From a virus, in IMG/VR virus record IMGVR_UViG_3300031772_001484, positions 1 to 48,117 of that record: DNA of 48,117 nt. One strand, 5' to 3'. Made by a program: the position numbers and the translations under genes. The notes under the pieces were generated by a model. It was not told the origin of the DNA and searched no databases. It worked only from the letters and a program-made list of their open reading frames with translations. Each line of letters begins with the position of its first letter. Within the stretch, counting starts at the first letter, position 1. Shown piece by piece: positions 8,583-16,693 of this stretch.

Positions 8583-10373
8583 ATGGAAAATAACAATCAA
8601 AGTTCTACAGTTTGGCAAAGGTTATCCAAAACTTTCGGTCCGGATTCAACATTGGGATTGGGTCAACCTGACTATAAGTTAGATAAGAAAGAAATATTAA
8701 AAACGACAGATAAGGCCGAATACGAAAAAGCTAAATTACAGAATCAACAATCGCTCTACCTAAGTTCAAATTGGGCTAAGGTCGAGAACAATCTTTATAC
8801 TCAGGCGGTTTATTACGAACCAACAAGATTAGCAGCATTTTATGATTTCGAAAGTATGGAATACACTCCAGAAATCTCCGCAGCATTAGATATATATGCC
8901 GAAGAATCAACAACACCAAATCAAGATGGGTATGTTCTTCAGGTATATTCAGAATCAAAAAGAATTAAAAGTATTTTAGTTGATTTATTCGTAAATAATT
9001 TAGACGTAAACACCAACTTACCAATGTGGATTAGGAATATGTGTAAGTATGGTGATAATTTCGTTTATTTAAAATTAGACCATGAAAAGGGTGTCACTGG
9101 TTGTCTGCAACTACCTAACATTGAAATTGAAAGATTAGAGAGGGGTATGGAAGATAGAACATTTAATGTAACTCCAGATGAAAATCAAAAAGCGTTAAGA
9201 TTTACGTGGAAAGTTAAAAATGTTGATTTTAACACTTGGGAAGTCGCTCACTTCAGATTATTGGGTGATGATAGAAAACTTCCTTATGGGACATCTATGT
9301 TGGAGAAAGCAAGACGTATTTGGAAACAATTGGTTTTGGCCGAAGATGCAATGTTAATTTATAGAACATCAAGAGCACCTGAAAGACGAGTATTTAAAGT
9401 TTTTGTTGGTAATATGGATGATAAAGATGTTGAGGCCTACGTTCAAAGGGTTGCAAACAAATTTAAAAGGGATCAAGTGGTTGATAATAAAACGGGTAAT
9501 GTAGATCTAAGATTCAACCAAATGGCGGTAGATCAAGATTATTTTATTCCTGTTAGAGACGCAACACAAGCCAACCCAATCGATACTTTAGCAGGAGCTC
9601 AAAACTTATCTGAAATCGCCGATATTGAATATATTCAAAAGAAATTGGTAACGGCATTAAGAATACCTAAAGCTTATTTAGGGTTTGAGGAGGCTCTTGG
9701 AGATGGTAAAAACTTATCATTGTTGGATATTCGTTTCGCAAGAACAATTAACAGGATTCAAAAATCGGTAATTGCTGAATTAAATAAAATCGCAATTATT
9801 CACCTATTCTTAATGGGTTTTGAGGATGAATTACAAAACTTTACCTTAGGACTTACTAATCCATCTAAACAAGCCGATTTATTAATGATTGATGTTTGGA
9901 AAGAAAAAGTGACATTATATAAGGATATGGTTGCGGAAATTCCAAAATCAATTCAAGCTACTTCGGCAACATGGGCTAAGAAACATATATTCGGATTCTC
10001 TGATGAGGAAATTAAGTTGGAGTTACAACAAGTTAGAATGGAAAGAGCGGTTTCTGCCGAACTTGATAATACGGCAACAATTATAACTAAAACTGGGTTA
10101 TTTGATACTGTGGATAGGTTATATAAACCACCAGCATCCGGATCAACAGAATCTCCAGCACCTGGAGCACCTGAAGCTGGAGGGGCACCACCACCTGATG
10201 CGGGAGGTCCGCCACCTCCACCAGACGCAGGTCCACCAATTCCGGAATCAACTCTTAATAGTAAATTAAATATTCTTACCGAAAATTCTGAGGACGAATT
10301 TTTGGATTTCGATAAAATGAATAACTCTTTAGGGTCTATTGAAAAAGAATTATCTAAATTATTACGAGATTAA
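8583..10373 (+). CDS. gp20: Portal protein (T4 gp20-like)
   Basis: This 596-residue protein would form the dodecameric ring through which DNA enters and leaves the head. It follows the T4 portal pattern: the helical wing with EYTPEISAALDIYAEES, the segment GTSMLEKARRIWKQLVLAEDAMLIYR, then RAPERRVFKVFVGN and the stem/crown region GDGKNLSLLDIRFARTINRIQ. An extra Pro/Gly-rich tail of about 45 residues precedes a short acidic C-terminus, and (I/L)-x-E sites (IPE-S, LTE-N) within it could be trimmed by the prohead protease. Length is comparable to T4 gp20 (524) plus this tail. Confidence 0.93.
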   Translation: MENNNQSSTVWQRLSKTFGPDSTLGLGQPDYKLDKKEILKTTDKAEYEKAKLQNQQSLYLSSNWAKVENNLYTQAVYYEPTRLAAFYDFESMEYTPEISAALDIYAEESTTPNQDGYVLQVYSESKRIKSILVDLFVNNLDVNTNLPMWIRNMCKYGDNFVYLKLDHEKGVTGCLQLPNIEIERLERGMEDRTFNVTPDENQKALRFTWKVKNVDFNTWEVAHFRLLGDDRKLPYGTSMLEKARRIWKQLVLAEDAMLIYRTSRAPERRVFKVFVGNMDDKDVEAYVQRVANKFKRDQVVDNKTGNVDLRFNQMAVDQDYFIPVRDATQANPIDTLAGAQNLSEIADIEYIQKKLVTALRIPKAYLGFEEALGDGKNLSLLDIRFARTINRIQKSVIAELNKIAIIHLFLMGFEDELQNFTLGLTNPSKQADLLMIDVWKEKVTLYKDMVAEIPKSIQATSATWAKKHIFGFSDEEIKLELQQVRMERAVSAELDNTATIITKTGLFDTVDRLYKPPASGSTESPAPGAPEAGGAPPPDAGGPPPPPDAGPPIPESTLNSKLNILTENSEDEFLDFDKMNNSLGSIEKELSKLLRD

Positions 10374-10376
10374 TAA

Positions 10377-10384
10377 TATTTATA
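10377..10384 (+). promoter_or_regulatory. Late-promoter-like motif TATTTATA
   Basis: TATTTATA lies 13 bases before the ATG at 10398, just after the portal stop. Confidence 0.5.
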
Positions 10385-10397
10385 TTAAAAACTAATT

Positions 10398-11114
10398 ATG
10401 AATTTCGGAGAATTAAAATCAAAAATAGAGGTCTGTTTGTCAGAATCTTATAAGAAGAATAACTTAAAGAAAGATCTTTTCGTATTTAACGAACTGGTCT
10501 TGAAGAATAAAAATATTTCAAAAATATTCTTTCTTTATGATGAATTGTCTAAAAACAAGGGATTGTCTGAGTCAATTGCAAATGAATACATTAATGGGTC
10601 TATAACGGCTTACGAAAATACTGTTAACAAAATATCGTTAAAAGAGATTAAAGAATTAAAGTATTGGATTGGTCACATTATTTGTGAAAATGAATATAAA
10701 AATATTGATAATTTATTTTCAACAAACTTTTTAGTTTTAGAAAATAAAATTAAAAGTAAAAAACTTATTTCTGAAAACTTAAGACAAACAGAAAAAGAAA
10801 TAAAAGATGTAATTAATGTTCCTTTAAAGTCGATGATTAATGTGGCAAATAAAACGGTAAAAAATTTTATTTCTAGCCTGAACGAGTCTGAACAAAAAGA
10901 ATTAAATAAAATATTATCCACACCAAAAAATATTTTGGTTAAAAAATATGACAAAATTAAAGATGATGTTAAGGAAAAATTGGGAGATAGAAGACTAACA
11001 GAATCTGACGACGAAACTGTAAACACTATTGATAAAGTTTTAGATAGATTACAAACAGAATCTTTTAATGAACTTAATCTTTATAAGTTGATTAAGTTAT
11101 CAGACTCTCTTTAA
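10398..11114 (+). CDS. Putative prohead core protein
   Basis: This 238-residue protein is highly charged and almost entirely helical, with no recognised domain. The N-terminus MNFGELKSKIEVCLSE-S ends in an (I/L)-x-E site typical of T4 prohead-protease targets, and further sites occur at LISE-N, LNE-S and LTE-S. It lies between portal and protease, where T4 has the small core genes 67 and 68, so a core or internal head protein is likely. Its end overlaps the convergent bS21 gene by 15 bases. Confidence 0.6.
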   Translation: MNFGELKSKIEVCLSESYKKNNLKKDLFVFNELVLKNKNISKIFFLYDELSKNKGLSESIANEYINGSITAYENTVNKISLKEIKELKYWIGHIICENEYKNIDNLFSTNFLVLENKIKSKKLISENLRQTEKEIKDVINVPLKSMINVANKTVKNFISSLNESEQKELNKILSTPKNILVKKYDKIKDDVKEKLGDRRLTESDDETVNTIDKVLDRLQTESFNELNLYKLIKLSDSL

Positions 11115-11282
11115 TTTTTGGACATAAATTGCTTTTTGAATCTCCGATCTTCTCTTAATAGATTTTTTGGTAAATTCTTTCCCATTAAATAATTTCGCAT
11201 TTTGTTTTGTCCTTATTACTTTTCCTTTAAGTTCTTTTAGGGATTTCTCAATATTTCCTTTTTTTACTACTACAATTAACAT
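11100..11282 (-). CDS. rpsU: Ribosomal protein bS21
   Basis: This 60-residue basic protein aligns along its whole length with bacterial bS21: MLIVVVKKGNIEKSLKELK at the N-terminus and the diagnostic KKSIKRRSEIQKAIYVQKL near the C-terminus. bS21 sits by the 3' end of 16S rRNA on the 30S platform and takes part in mRNA recruitment. Phage-encoded bS21 is known from uncultivated and some cultivated phages. The gene stands alone on minus inside the plus-strand head block, with its own TATTTATA motif 18 bases upstream. The leader has a weak purine stretch AAGAG 8 bases before the ATG, which is more Shine-Dalgarno-like than most leaders in this window. It probably adapts host ribosomes to phage mRNA; this is inferred. 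Confidence 0.93.
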   Translation of the reverse strand: MLIVVVKKGNIEKSLKELKGKVIRTKQNAKLFNGKEFTKKSIKRRSEIQKAIYVQKLKRV

Positions 11283-11300
11283 ATTTTTTTCTCTTGTTGA

Positions 11301-11308
11301 TATAAATA
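11301..11308 (-). promoter_or_regulatory. Late-promoter-like motif for bS21
   Basis: On minus the sequence reads TATTTATA and lies 18 bases before the bS21 start at 11282. This puts bS21 in the same expression class as the virion genes. Confidence 0.5.
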
Positions 11309-11362
11309 TAATGATTACTTATGTTTATGTCAAAAATAAACCTAAGAGTATGAAATTTTTAC

Positions 11363-11830
11363 ATGAAAAAAGGGAAAACAACCAAATTAAATGGATATAG
11401 AACATTTAAATCGCATTATGGAACCATTGATGCACAAAATCTTAAATCAATTTACGTCAATCTACAGACGTGGGTAGAACCAAAAGAAGAAGTAGAGAAT
11501 TGGAATCGAGTAGTCCTAAACATGTCAAGATCCGTTAAACACACGGTTTTAGAAAACATAAACAAAGAAGTATTTGACGACAAATTTATTGTCGATTTAG
11601 ATCTTAGAACAAGCGGATTACACCCAAAGAAAAAATCATTTATGAATTTAGAAGTTAATCTTTTCTTACACGAACCGATGGACTTCAAATCACCAAAATT
11701 AAAGAAACATGTGAAATCTTTAATTAAATCAATATATGGTAACGTATTCAGTAAAAACAAAAATTTTAAATTTTATTTAACCAAAACGGGAAATTTAAAA
11801 CCTATTAAACAAGAAACAGAAACTATTTAG
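11363..11830 (+). CDS. Protein of unknown function between core and protease genes
   Basis: This 155-residue protein is basic and mixed alpha/beta, with alternating hydrophobic segments such as FIVDLDLRTSG and FMNLEVNLFLHEP that suggest a beta-rich fold. No family is recognised. It starts with ATG at 11363, 81 bases upstream of which the bS21 gene begins in the opposite direction, and it ends one base before a TATTTATA motif. No clear promoter of its own is visible. A structural or assembly role is suggested only by its place between head genes. Confidence 0.65.
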   Translation: MKKGKTTKLNGYRTFKSHYGTIDAQNLKSIYVNLQTWVEPKEEVENWNRVVLNMSRSVKHTVLENINKEVFDDKFIVDLDLRTSGLHPKKKSFMNLEVNLFLHEPMDFKSPKLKKHVKSLIKSIYGNVFSKNKNFKFYLTKTGNLKPIKQETETI

Positions 11831-11838
11831 TATTTATA
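11831..11838 (+). promoter_or_regulatory. Late-promoter-like motif TATTTATA before protease
   Basis: TATTTATA lies 13 bases before the ATG at 11852 and starts right after the stop of the previous gene. Confidence 0.5.
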
Positions 11839-11851
11839 TATAAAATAATAA

Positions 11852-12583
11852 ATGGAAGAATATAAAATATTAGGTCCTAGAGATTCAGGTAAGAAAGGAA
11901 TTCTTATTGAATATGATGCTGGATACATCAACCCAAAAGAAAGAAGAAATTTAGATGCCATCAACGAAAATAGAGATATGTTGGATCATTCTAAACCATT
12001 TGAGTTTTATGCTGTTCTTCAAAAATACGACACCCCAAATAGAAATGGTCGTATATACCCTGAAAGAATATTAAAAAGAGAGTCGGAGAATTATAAAAAG
12101 ATGATAGAAAAAGGAACGTCTCTTTCTGAGTTAAATCACCCTGAGTCATCTTTAATTGATTTAGACAGAGCATCACACCTTATTACAGAGATATGGTGGG
12201 AGGGTCCTGTTTTATTGGGTAAATTAAAGTTGCTTACAAGTCCAGGTTTTCACGAAAGAGGAATTGTCTCTACAAAAGGAGATTTAGCTGCAAACTTTTT
12301 ACGTCAGGGGGTTACATTAGGAATATCCTCTCGTGGTGTTGGGTCTCTAAAAAAAGTTGGAGAACAAAATGAAGTTCAGGATGACTTTGAACTTATTTGT
12401 TTTGATCTAGTATCTTCTCCATCCACACCAGGGGCTTATTTATTCTCAGATAAAAACGATAGAATGAAATATGAGGAGAACTTAGACGAGGAGAAAAAAA
12501 TGTCAGTAGAAAGAAATGTTGGGGAATCAGGAAACAAATCACTTGACTTAATGAAAAGATTAACCCATTATTTGGATAAATAA
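11852..12583 (+). CDS. gp21: Prohead maturation protease (T4 gp21-like)
   Basis: This 243-residue serine protease of the T4 gp21 type degrades the scaffold and trims head proteins at (I/L)-x-E sites. The core begins with FEFYAVLQKYDTPNRNGRIYP. The expected catalytic histidine lies in LNHPES (H96) and the catalytic serine in GISSRGVGS (S159 or S160). The following segment FELICFDLVSSPSTPGAYL is typical of the family. Length is close to T4 gp21 (212). It is followed by a short DUF4494-like gene and then the scaffold. Confidence 0.92.
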   Translation: MEEYKILGPRDSGKKGILIEYDAGYINPKERRNLDAINENRDMLDHSKPFEFYAVLQKYDTPNRNGRIYPERILKRESENYKKMIEKGTSLSELNHPESSLIDLDRASHLITEIWWEGPVLLGKLKLLTSPGFHERGIVSTKGDLAANFLRQGVTLGISSRGVGSLKKVGEQNEVQDDFELICFDLVSSPSTPGAYLFSDKNDRMKYEENLDEEKKMSVERNVGESGNKSLDLMKRLTHYLDK

Positions 12584-12590
12584 AAAAATT

Positions 12591-12803
12591 ATGGACGAAA
12601 AGTATTTTGTAGCAAAGATCACCACAGATATGTTGGATGAGAACACAGGAAAGATTAAAAAAATGAGAGAGGAAAAATTGGTTAAAGGTTATTCACCTAC
12701 CGATGTTGAGGCTAAAGTGACTAAAGTGTATGAAAATTACACAATGTCTTGGAGAATTACATCTATCGGTGAAAGTAAAATTGATGAAGTAATCGAAGGG
12801 TAA
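12591..12803 (+). CDS. DUF4494-like small protein
   Basis: This 70-residue protein resembles the N-terminal part of DUF4494, a family found mostly in Bacteroidota and their phages. The visible pattern is an opening YFVAKITTD, a central GKIKKMREEKLVKGYSPTDVEAKV and a closing W-R-I-x-S-I. Function is unknown. It starts 7 bases after the protease stop and is followed by a terminator, so it closes the protease transcript. Confidence 0.6.
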   Translation: MDEKYFVAKITTDMLDENTGKIKKMREEKLVKGYSPTDVEAKVTKVYENYTMSWRITSIGESKIDEVIEG

Positions 12804-12823
12804 TCTTAAAATTTTAAGGTGTA

Positions 12824-12860
12824 AATGGGAAAGGACAATAGTCTTTTTCCATTTTTTTTT
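12824..12860 (+). terminator. Rho-independent terminator before scaffold gene
   Basis: A 13-bp stem, AATGGGAAAGGAC with GTCTTTTTCCATT (two G-U pairs), has a 4-base loop and is followed by a T run. It separates the protease transcript from the scaffold-capsid transcript. Confidence 0.85.
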
Positions 12861-12902
12861 GCATTATAATACCAAAAACCCAATTTTTTTTAAAAACATA
12901 GA

Positions 12903-12910
12903 TATTTATT
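12903..12910 (+). promoter_or_regulatory. Late-promoter-like motif TATTTATT before scaffold
   Basis: TATTTATT lies 21 bases before the ATG at 12932. Since no motif precedes the major capsid gene, this is the likely promoter for both scaffold and capsid. Confidence 0.5.
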
Positions 12911-12931
12911 TGAAAACTATATAAAAAAAGT

Positions 12932-14668
12932 ATGGAAAAAAAACAAAATGTGGTAGAAGACGCTCTATTTCAAATTCGTAATTTGGAAGAGACTCTACAA
13001 GAAAATGCAAAAGGAATACTTCAATCTACAATGAAAGAAGAAATCAGACAATTAGTAAAAGAATCTCTTAGGGAACAAGATGAAGAGGGGATTGAACCAT
13101 TAACAGGTGGAGAAGCCGAACTTGATGCTGAGACAGAAGTTGAAGACGATGACATCGATGATGACATGGAATATGACGAAATGGATGACACGGAAGATGA
13201 CGAAATGGAATTTGACGATGATGCCGATGTTGATGATGAAGAAACTATTGATTTGACAAGTGCGTCAGATGAAGAAGTATTAAAGGTTTTCAAAGCTATG
13301 GGAGATGAAGATGGAATCATCGTGAAAAAAGAAGGTGGTAATATTCACCTTAAAGATGGTGATAATGATTATATGATCCAATTAGGAGAATCTTATATAG
13401 ACGATGGTCAAGAAGAAAATGAATTTAAACCAACTGACCTTGAAGAAGAAATAGTCTATGAAATTGAAATGGACGAACAAGATGATTTAAACCTTGAAGA
13501 AGAAATAGTCTATGAAATTGAAATGGATGAACAAGATGATTTAAACCCTGAAGGAGAAATTCAAATGGATGAAGAATACGACGAATTCGAATTTGAAACT
13601 CCTGTGAGAGATAGATTCAGATCTCGTATGGAAGATAACATGGAAGATGACATGGCAGATAGATTCAGATCTCATAAAGGTAGATTTGAAACCCCTATAA
13701 GAGATAGAATCAGATCTCGTATGGAAGATAACATGGAAGATGACATGGCAGATAGATTCAGATCTCGTAGATATAGAGATATTGAAGATGACATGGCAGA
13801 AGGTGTTGATCCTGAAATGGTGGAATACAATATGTCTAACCTTGATCTTGGTGAAGAAGATGAAATGAGTATGAGTGATTTAAACTCAGTTATGGAAGCC
13901 GTTAAAAAAGCTATGAAACCGAAAGGAATTGGAATGGGAAATGCTTCTAAATTCAAATATGGTAAAAAACCTAACATGAGTGGAGGGTTTAACGAAAAAA
14001 GAAAAGAAGGACCTAAATCTGTTGGTACAGGTAAAGCTAGATTTGAATACAAAGAAGAACATGAATATGGTGGTAACTCACACGATTACAAACGTAAGGA
14101 TGTTAAGGGTGTTGAGAAAAAAACCGGAGTCGTGAAAGGTCATTTTAAAGATTATGAAAGTAAGAAATCTGAAACTAAAGAATCCGCGAGAACTTTAGGT
14201 AATGGTAGTAGAAATTATCCGGAAAGAAAATCTATACCTAAAATGAGAGTAAGACCAACTAATGAAGGTGTTTCAAATGAAGTGAATTTGTTAAAAGAAA
14301 AAAATAACGAGTACAGACAAGCTCTTGATATTTTTAGAACAAAACTTAATGAAGTTGCAACATTTAATTCAAACTTGGCTTATGCGACAAGACTATTTAC
14401 TGAACACTCAACAACTAAACAAGAAAAAATAAATATTCTTAGAAGATTTGACAATGTCGATACTTTGAAGGAATCAAAAAGTCTGTATAGGTCAATAAAG
14501 GATGAGTTATCATCTGGATCTAAATCAGAAGAAAGATTAACCGAATCAATTGAAAGAACTGTTAACAGAACCGCATCTACGGGATCGTCAACTAATCTAA
14601 TTGAATCAAAAACGTATGAAAATCCACAATTCTTAAGAATGAAGGATTTGATGACAAAAATAAAATAA
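12932..14668 (+). CDS. Scaffold / prohead core protein (gp22-like position)
   Basis: This 578-residue protein lies directly before the major capsid gene, the place of T4 gene 22. A helical N-terminus (1-60) leads into long Asp/Glu-rich tracts, two in-frame internal duplications (an 18-residue acidic unit, and a 31-residue unit with RSRMEDNMEDDMADRFRS), a Gly/Lys-rich basic middle and a coiled-coil-like C-terminus with NEVNLLKEKNNEYRQALD. Several (I/L)-x-E sites, for example LTE-S and LIE-S near the end, fit degradation by the gp21-type protease. It is much longer than T4 gp22 (269), mainly through the acidic repeats. Scaffold assignment rests on position and composition. Confidence 0.78.
   Translation: MEKKQNVVEDALFQIRNLEETLQENAKGILQSTMKEEIRQLVKESLREQDEEGIEPLTGGEAELDAETEVEDDDIDDDMEYDEMDDTEDDEMEFDDDADVDDEETIDLTSASDEEVLKVFKAMGDEDGIIVKKEGGNIHLKDGDNDYMIQLGESYIDDGQEENEFKPTDLEEEIVYEIEMDEQDDLNLEEEIVYEIEMDEQDDLNPEGEIQMDEEYDEFEFETPVRDRFRSRMEDNMEDDMADRFRSHKGRFETPIRDRIRSRMEDNMEDDMADRFRSRRYRDIEDDMAEGVDPEMVEYNMSNLDLGEEDEMSMSDLNSVMEAVKKAMKPKGIGMGNASKFKYGKKPNMSGGFNEKRKEGPKSVGTGKARFEYKEEHEYGGNSHDYKRKDVKGVEKKTGVVKGHFKDYESKKSETKESARTLGNGSRNYPERKSIPKMRVRPTNEGVSNEVNLLKEKNNEYRQALDIFRTKLNEVATFNSNLAYATRLFTEHSTTKQEKINILRRFDNVDTLKESKSLYRSIKDELSSGSKSEERLTESIERTVNRTASTGSSTNLIESKTYENPQFLRMKDLMTKIK
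13438..13545 (+). repeat. 54-bp tandem duplication in the scaffold gene
   Basis: Two nearly identical 54-bp units start at 13438 and 13492, encoding an 18-residue acidic repeat (EEEIVYEIEMDEQDDLN type). The reading frame is kept. Confidence 0.95.
13592..13770 (+). repeat. 93-bp tandem duplication in the scaffold gene
   Basis: Units start at 13592 and 13685 and encode a 31-residue repeat with alternating Arg-rich and Met/Asp/Glu-rich parts. The copies differ by a few bases, more so at their 3' ends. Confidence 0.93.
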
Positions 14669-14701
14669 ACAATAAACAAAAATAATAAAAACCAAAAAAA
14701 A

Positions 14702-16588
14702 ATGGGAGCATTATTAGAATCAGGTCTTGTTGGTAACATAGGGTTAAAACACCTTAAAGTTATCAAAGAAGACACTATTAACAAATGGAACAAATTAGGG
14801 TTCCTTGATGGACTTAAAGGTCATCTAAAAGAAAATATGGCTCAATTATATGAGAATCAAGCGTCACATTTGATTAACGAAGCAACTGGAGAAGGTTCTA
14901 ACGGAGCATTCGAAACTGTTGTTTTCCCAATCGTAAGACGTGTATTCTCTAAATTGTTAGCTAACGACATCGTATCAGTACAAGCAATGAACTTACCAAT
15001 TGGTAAATTGTTCTACTTCGTACCTAAAATCCAAGGATATCAAAATGAATATCAAGGACCAGATGCGACAGGTGGTATTCATTATTCTCCAGTTGGTGCA
15101 CCGAATGGACCTGCTAATGGAGCTGGATATGAGCCAACAGGACCATACGCTTACAAGAAAAACCTTTATGATTTATTCTACGAAGGAAATGAGGCAGGAA
15201 TGGATCCTGCAGGATTGTTTGATTACTCTAAAGGTAAGTGGACCGCAGTTACTGCAACTACAACAGTTCAAGCATGGGCTGGTTCAGCACTTGTTGACGC
15301 AACTATCAACGGAGGTACTCCTGCAAATGGAACAGAAATTCCAGCAGGTAACATAAGAAAAGTTCTTATGAAAATGTGTGGTTTCGCAAATTCTGGAGCT
15401 GGTAAATTAATCGGACCTGATGGTAACGAAATGGATAGTGAGGCATTTTTGTCTGACTTGAGAATATTCGCATCTACAGGATTATCCGCAGCTACAACAC
15501 CTTGTAATGTTCTTACTGGTAGCACGGGACAATACATTCCTCTATTATTTAGATGTGTTACTCAAATATACGGTAAAGGTCTTGTTAAATATGGTGGTCA
15601 ATCGAGTACTACATTCGCAAACACTAGTACTCAACCTAACACCGCAGGTAATGGTGGTTCTTACTACGATATCTGTGACACAGATGGTTGTATCTATTTA
15701 GAAGTAGATTTATCTTGTCCAGTATGTGCTGATTGTGACTCAACATCTTTAGATGGTTACACAGGTACTACTATATTCTCAGGTGGATCTGGAGATTCAT
15801 TTACAGCATTCTTTAGACGATATGCTAACTTAGAATTCGAAGACGAAATTGGTGAGGTTTCTTTTGATTTAGAATCAGTAACTGTTTCTGTAACTGAAAG
15901 AAAACTAAGAGCACAATGGTCTCCTGAATTAGCTCAAGACGTTGCGGCATTCCACAACATCGACGCTGAAGCTGAATTGACAGCATTGTTATCTGAACAA
16001 GTAGCAGCTGAAATCGACCGTGAGATCCTTCGTGACTTACGTAAAGGTGCGGCATGGAACTTACGTTGGGATTACAACGGATGGAGAAGAATTTCTCAAA
16101 CAACATCTTACACTCAGAAAGACTGGAACCAAACATTAATTACAGCAATCAATCAGTTGTCTGCACAAATTCACAAATCAACTTTGAGAGGTGGTGCTAA
16201 CTGGATCGTTGTTTCTTCTGAGGTTTCTGCTATCTTTGACGATTTAGAATACTTCCACGTATCTAACGCGGCTCCTGAGCAAGATCAGTATAACATGGGT
16301 ATTGAAAGAGTTGGTACTCTTGCAGGACGTTACCAAGTTTATCGTGATCCTTACTTCCCATCAAACCAAGTTTTGATTGGACACAAAGGAACATCATTGT
16401 TAGACACAGGTTACATCTACGCACCGTATGTACCTCTACAATTAACACCTACAATGTACAATCCGTTCAACTTTACTCCGATCAAAGGAATAATGACGAG
16501 ATACGCGAAAAAAATGGTAAATAATCGCTTTTATGGCCGCATTACCGTTGATGGTGTTAGAACATTCGATTTAAGAGAATTGAGATAA
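14702..16588 (+). CDS. gp23: Major capsid protein (T4 gp23-like)
   Basis: This 628-residue protein would be the HK97-fold shell subunit. The N-terminal propeptide is charged and helical, and the site LINE-ATGEG (E60/A61) matches the T4 gp23 cleavage at residue 65. After it come AFETVVFPIVRRVF and, in the C-terminal half, FRRYANLEFEDEIGEVSFDLESVTV, LRAQWSPELAQDVAAFHNIDAEAEL and MTRYAKKMVNNRFYG, all typical of gp23. It is about 100 residues longer than T4 gp23. The middle (about residues 320-350) contains a cysteine cluster with CPVCADC that may be part of an insertion domain. It lies 33 bases after the scaffold and ends before a strong terminator. Confidence 0.95.
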   Translation: MGALLESGLVGNIGLKHLKVIKEDTINKWNKLGFLDGLKGHLKENMAQLYENQASHLINEATGEGSNGAFETVVFPIVRRVFSKLLANDIVSVQAMNLPIGKLFYFVPKIQGYQNEYQGPDATGGIHYSPVGAPNGPANGAGYEPTGPYAYKKNLYDLFYEGNEAGMDPAGLFDYSKGKWTAVTATTTVQAWAGSALVDATINGGTPANGTEIPAGNIRKVLMKMCGFANSGAGKLIGPDGNEMDSEAFLSDLRIFASTGLSAATTPCNVLTGSTGQYIPLLFRCVTQIYGKGLVKYGGQSSTTFANTSTQPNTAGNGGSYYDICDTDGCIYLEVDLSCPVCADCDSTSLDGYTGTTIFSGGSGDSFTAFFRRYANLEFEDEIGEVSFDLESVTVSVTERKLRAQWSPELAQDVAAFHNIDAEAELTALLSEQVAAEIDREILRDLRKGAAWNLRWDYNGWRRISQTTSYTQKDWNQTLITAINQLSAQIHKSTLRGGANWIVVSSEVSAIFDDLEYFHVSNAAPEQDQYNMGIERVGTLAGRYQVYRDPYFPSNQVLIGHKGTSLLDTGYIYAPYVPLQLTPTMYNPFNFTPIKGIMTRYAKKMVNNRFYGRITVDGVRTFDLRELR

Positions 16589-16611
16589 TCAAAATCTTAA
16601 AAAATAACACT

Positions 16612-16640
16612 AAAGGGACAAGAAATTGTCCCTTTTTTTT
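16612..16640 (+). terminator. Rho-independent terminator after major capsid gene
   Basis: A 9-bp stem, AAAGGGACA with TGTCCCTTT, has a 6-base loop and a run of eight T. Confidence 0.92.
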
Positions 16641-16682
16641 ATGTTTTTATGTTAACTATATGTTTTTTGGATTAATATCTTA

Positions 16683-16690
16683 TATTTATA
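16683..16690 (+). promoter_or_regulatory. Late-promoter-like motif TATTTATA before HNH gene
   Basis: TATTTATA ends 3 bases before the ATG at 16694, which would give a leaderless transcript for the homing endonuclease. Confidence 0.55.
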
Positions 16691-16693
16691 AAT

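Noticed and set aside
11311-11400. 29-residue reading frame MITYVYVKNKPK... on plus
   Set aside because: It overlaps the start of the 11363 gene, is very short and has no promoter motif of its own; kept out for lack of support.
13021-14052. Ser-rich minus-strand reading frames across the scaffold gene
   Set aside because: They are antisense shadows of the Asp/Glu-rich coding sequence (GAT/GAA reads as ATC/TTC and TCA on the other strand).
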